In this document: positions 22,870 to 24,971 of the stretch, in pieces
Position numbering within the stretch: the stretch's first letter is position 1
How the letters are laid out: each line of letters opens with the position of its first letter
Origin: Phocaeicola_A sp964580305
Lineage (GTDB): Bacteria; Bacteroidota; Bacteroidia; Bacteroidales; Bacteroidaceae
DNA length: 24,971 nucleotides
Reading direction: 5' to 3'
NCBI GenBank assembly: GCA_964580305.1
Contig: CAZOKL010000028.1
Location: 1-24,971 of the forward strand
Notes under the pieces: generated by a model
Told to the model about the DNA's origin: nothing
Seen by the model: only the letters and a program-made list of their open reading frames with translations
Database searches by the model: none
Made by a program: the position numbers and the translations under genes

Positions 22870-23892
22870 TCAGTCAAGCACAGTCACCCAGCCATACGGG
22901 TCGGGAGCATCGCCATATTGTATGGCACGCAAGCGCTGATAAAGCTCCGTGGAGATGGGCCCCGGCTTGCCGTCTTTGGCAATCACATACGACTTTTTGT
23001 TTTCCAGGTCGTCAATGCGCTCTATCGGACTGATAACAGCAGCCGTGCCGCAAGCTCCTGCCTCCTCAAACGTGGACAGTTCCTCTTCCGGGACGGGACG
23101 GCGTTCCACCTTCAGGCCCATGTCTTCGGCCAGCTGCATCAAGCTGCGGTTGGTAATGGAAGGCAGGATGGACGTTGAGAGCGGAGTAATGTAGGTGTTG
23201 TTTTTGATGCCGAAGAAGTTGGCCGCACCACATTCGTCGATGTATTTCTTTTCCTTCGCATCCAAATAGAACTCACAGGAATAGCCCAGATCGTGCGCCA
23301 TCTTGTTCGCACGCAGACTGGCAGCATAATTTCCGCCCACCTTGAACGTGCCGGTGCCGAGCGGAGCCGCACGGTCGAACTCACGGATAATCACGTAAGG
23401 ATTCGTAGCAAAACCGCCTTTGAAGTACGGGCCCACGGGAGTCACGAAAATCAGAAAGAGATATTCGGTGGACGGATGCACACCGACTTGTGCGCTCATG
23501 CCGATGAGCAACGGACGGATGTAGAGCGATGCACCGCTCTCATAGGGGGGAACAAAACGTTCGTTCAACTTCACCACCTTTTTCACCATCTCACAGAACA
23601 ATTCCGTGGAAAGTTCGGGCATCAGAATGCCGCGGCAGGTGCTTTGCAGGCGCTCCGCATTGGCCTCCATGCGGAAAATGCGGATTTTGCCATCCTTGCA
23701 ACGATATGCCTTCAAGCCTTCGAAAGCCTCCTGGCCGTAGTGAAGCGATGTCGCTGCCATGTGCAGGTTAATCGTTTCTTCCGAACTAATTTCAATCTCA
23801 CCCCATTTCCCATCACGATACGTACAACGCACGTTGTAGTCTGTCCGTATATAGCCAAACGACAGATTCGCCCAATCAATTTCTTTCATCAT
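22870..23892 (-). CDS. ilvE: Branched-chain amino acid aminotransferase (class IV PLP enzyme)
   Basis: This 340-residue cytoplasmic PLP enzyme is of the longer type-II BCAT subfamily, which includes eukaryotic BCATs. It transfers the amino group between glutamate and 2-oxo acids of leucine, isoleucine and valine. Signatures are LHYGQEAFEGLKAYR, IRIFRMEANAERLQ, SLYIRPLLIG, the PLP lysine in GTGTFKVGGNYAASL (Lys184), and DECGAANFFGI with TPLSTSILPSITNRSLMQLAEDMG. Two ATGs stand side by side (23892 and 23889), and either could start translation. The gene is transcribed alone, between its own promoter box and terminator. There are no ilvBCD or leu genes nearby. Confidence 0.95.
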   Translation of the reverse strand: MMKEIDWANLSFGYIRTDYNVRCTYRDGKWGEIEISSEETINLHMAATSLHYGQEAFEGLKAYRCKDGKIRIFRMEANAERLQSTCRGILMPELSTELFCEMVKKVVKLNERFVPPYESGASLYIRPLLIGMSAQVGVHPSTEYLFLIFVTPVGPYFKGGFATNPYVIIREFDRAAPLGTGTFKVGGNYAASLRANKMAHDLGYSCEFYLDAKEKKYIDECGAANFFGIKNNTYITPLSTSILPSITNRSLMQLAEDMGLKVERRPVPEEELSTFEEAGACGTAAVISPIERIDDLENKKSYVIAKDGKPGPISTELYQRLRAIQYGDAPDPYGWVTVLD

Positions 23893-23919
23893 ATCTTGGA
23901 TTTAAGAATTTACTTGCAG

Positions 23920-23927
23920 CAAATGTA
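23920..23927 (-). promoter_or_regulatory. -7 promoter box of ilvE
   Basis: The minus strand reads TACATTTG (TAnnTTTG), with a TTTG about 20 bp upstream as the -33 element. It lies 27 bp before the ATG and is the most complete promoter of this type in the window. Confidence 0.6.
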
Positions 23928-24190
23928 TAGGAAAAGATTACATAAAGCAAAGAAAAACATTAAAGATTTTAAAACCTGCCTCAAATATGTCTCCGTATGA
24001 GGGTTACAAAGTGTCAGCCGGCAGGAGTTGCATCACAGCCGGAAAAGCCCCGTTTGAACAGTTTGAACAAAACAGCACAAACCACTGTAAACAAATTTGC
24101 CTGCTAACCTCCACTTCATGTCTCCATGCGATGAGCATTTGCAAGTGGCTGATGGACAGCATTTACAGATGTCTTTCATCCAGCGCATGA

Positions 24191-24278
24191 CCACCCTCCT
24201 TTCCGCCCTCGTCTGCCTTCCTTTCCGTGCTTGCCTACTCTCCTTTCGGCTCTCGGCTGCAACAGAGGGCGGAGAAAA
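24191..24278 (+). repeat. 22-bp modular repeat, copy D (3 units + closing unit)
   Basis: Units at 24191-24212 (head CCACCCT), 24213-24234 (head CTGCCTT) and 24235-24256 (head CTACTCT, core CCTTTCGG) are followed by a closing unit at 24257-24278 with core AGAGGGCG. Core starts are 24198, 24220, 24242 and 24264, exactly 22 apart. This copy has one more unit than the other three. It points toward the lipoprotein gene, ending about 150 bp before its ATG. Confidence 0.85.
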
Positions 24279-24426
24279 ACGGCATGGAAAGACGGTCAGT
24301 TTGTCCTACAAATTCTTTTTTTTAAAGATAAAAGAAAAGTAAATTTAACGCTGGAATATTCGCTTTTTGAAAAGAAACATTTAATTTTACCCGACATTAT
24401 TACATAATCATTTAAATCTTACAATT

Positions 24427-24971
24427 ATGAAAGCAATCAAAACATCAATCATCTGTTGCGCCCTGTCAGGGCTCATGCTCACTTCTTGTGTTGGTTCATA
24501 TGCATTGTTTAATAAGGTGCGTTCATGGAACGAGCAAGCCACCGGCAACAAATTCGTGAATGAACTCATCTTCATCTGCTTATGGGTTGTTCCGGTTTAT
24601 GAAGTGTCCATGTTGGCTGACACATTTGTGCTGAACACCATCGAGTTCTGGAGCGGAAACAACCCTGTGGCCGCAGGCACTGTGGAAGAAATTGAGGGTG
24701 AGAACGGCAAGTATCTGGTGACCACGACAGAAGAAGGATACACCATTGAAAAAGAAGGAGAAGACACAGCCATGGAACTCCGCTTCGACAAAGACGCGCA
24801 GACCTGGAACGTTGTATGCAACGGGAAAAGCTACGAAATCATGAAGCTCTGTAATGACGGCACTGTCGACCTGAACATGCAAAACGGCCAATATATCAAC
24901 GTTACTCCCGACGCACAAGGCGTGAGCGCTGCACGCGATGCCATCATGGGAGCAACTTACTATGCAGCCCG
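24427..24971 (+). CDS. DUF3332-like lipoprotein, N-terminal part (3' end outside window)
   Basis: About 181 residues are visible and the frame is still open at the window end. The signal peptide ends in the lipobox LMLTSC with Cys21, so it is a lipoprotein. After it comes SYALFNKVRSWNEQATGNKFVNELIFICLWVVPVYEVSMLADTFVLNTIEFWSGNNP, with a hydrophobic segment at about residues 45-65. That pattern is what I know of the DUF3332 family, whose function is undescribed. The rest is acidic and beta-rich (GTVEEIEGENGKYLVTTTEEGYTIEKEGED). It is transcribed away from ilvE, downstream of copy D of the modular repeat. Family call is from memory of the conserved N-terminal pattern; a role is not assigned. 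Confidence 0.75.
   Translation, partial: MKAIKTSIICCALSGLMLTSCVGSYALFNKVRSWNEQATGNKFVNELIFICLWVVPVYEVSMLADTFVLNTIEFWSGNNPVAAGTVEEIEGENGKYLVTTTEEGYTIEKEGEDTAMELRFDKDAQTWNVVCNGKSYEIMKLCNDGTVDLNMQNGQYINVTPDAQGVSAARDAIMGATYYAA

Larger units (their letters stand above)
23893..24426. other. Intergenic region between ilvE and the DUF3332-like gene
   Basis: This 534-bp region separates divergent genes. It contains the ilvE promoter, a short direct repeat GTTTGAACA (around 24051-24068), copy D of the 22-bp modular repeat (24191-24278) and an AT-rich stretch before the lipoprotein gene. Open frames of 60-80 codons here translate the repeat and have no protein-like composition. No good TAnnTTTG box was found for the downstream gene. 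Confidence 0.65.

Noticed and set aside
22273..23178. 301-codon plus-strand frame antisense to trmB and ilvE
   Set aside because: It spans two real genes and the terminator between them on the other strand, and has no domain pattern.
24051..24068. Direct repeat GTTTGAACA x2 as a recombination or attachment site
   Set aside because: Two 9-bp copies one after the other are short enough to be chance, and nothing around them suggests integration.
24097..24342. 81-codon frame upstream of the DUF3332-like gene
   Set aside because: It translates repeat copy D, ends in a poly-Phe/Lys stretch from the AT-rich leader, and is not gene-like.

Overview
The window reads as chromosome from a gut-type Bacteroidales (Bacteroidaceae-like). 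The reasons are a SusC/SusD outer-membrane pair, lipoproteins with Bacteroidetes-style lipoboxes, Bacteroidetes -7 promoter boxes (TAnnTTTG) in front of at least eight genes, almost no Shine-Dalgarno sequences, and AT-rich spacers between genes. No tRNA, rRNA, phage, IS element or CRISPR array was seen.

Layout. 1-909 (+): C-terminal part of a GH28 polygalacturonase, closed by a hairpin terminator. 1314-3526 (+): two tandem URO-D superfamily proteins with the HxC...C zinc signature of MtaA/CmuA-type methyltransferases. 3789-5799 (-): class II fructose-bisphosphate aldolase and MazG. 6581-11269 (+): an isolated SusC/SusD pair. 11614-14147 (-): MscS-type channel, rubrerythrin and an LpxA-family acyltransferase, each with its own terminator. 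14520-20552 (-): an RND efflux operon (adaptor, 1143-aa pump, outer-membrane factor). 20821-22737 (-): trmB followed by an Mrp/ApbC-type ATPase. 22870-23892 (-): ilvE. 24427-end (+): start of a DUF3332-like lipoprotein.

The least ordinary content lies between the genes. Four separate intergenic regions (1054-1119, 6048-6113, 14354-14419, 24191-24278) carry one modular repeat. It consists of 22-bp units with a CCTTTCCG core, two or three in tandem, always followed in exact 22-bp phase by a different closing unit with core AGAGGGCG, which in the best copies is close to the reverse complement of the main unit. A second array, unrelated in sequence but also with an exact 22-bp period (11362-11471), has three direct units followed by two inverted ones and lies between the convergent terminators of susD and the MscS gene. 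I do not recognise either family. They are the strongest candidates for something undescribed; their function is unknown.

Among the genes, the RND pump has about 75 extra residues with two probable additional membrane helices. The Mrp-type ATPase lacks the usual CxxC. The efflux operon starts at a perfect 18-bp palindrome containing a -7 box on both strands. The pectinase, URO-D pair and SusC/D pair may all serve plant-polysaccharide use, but nothing here proves that they act together.
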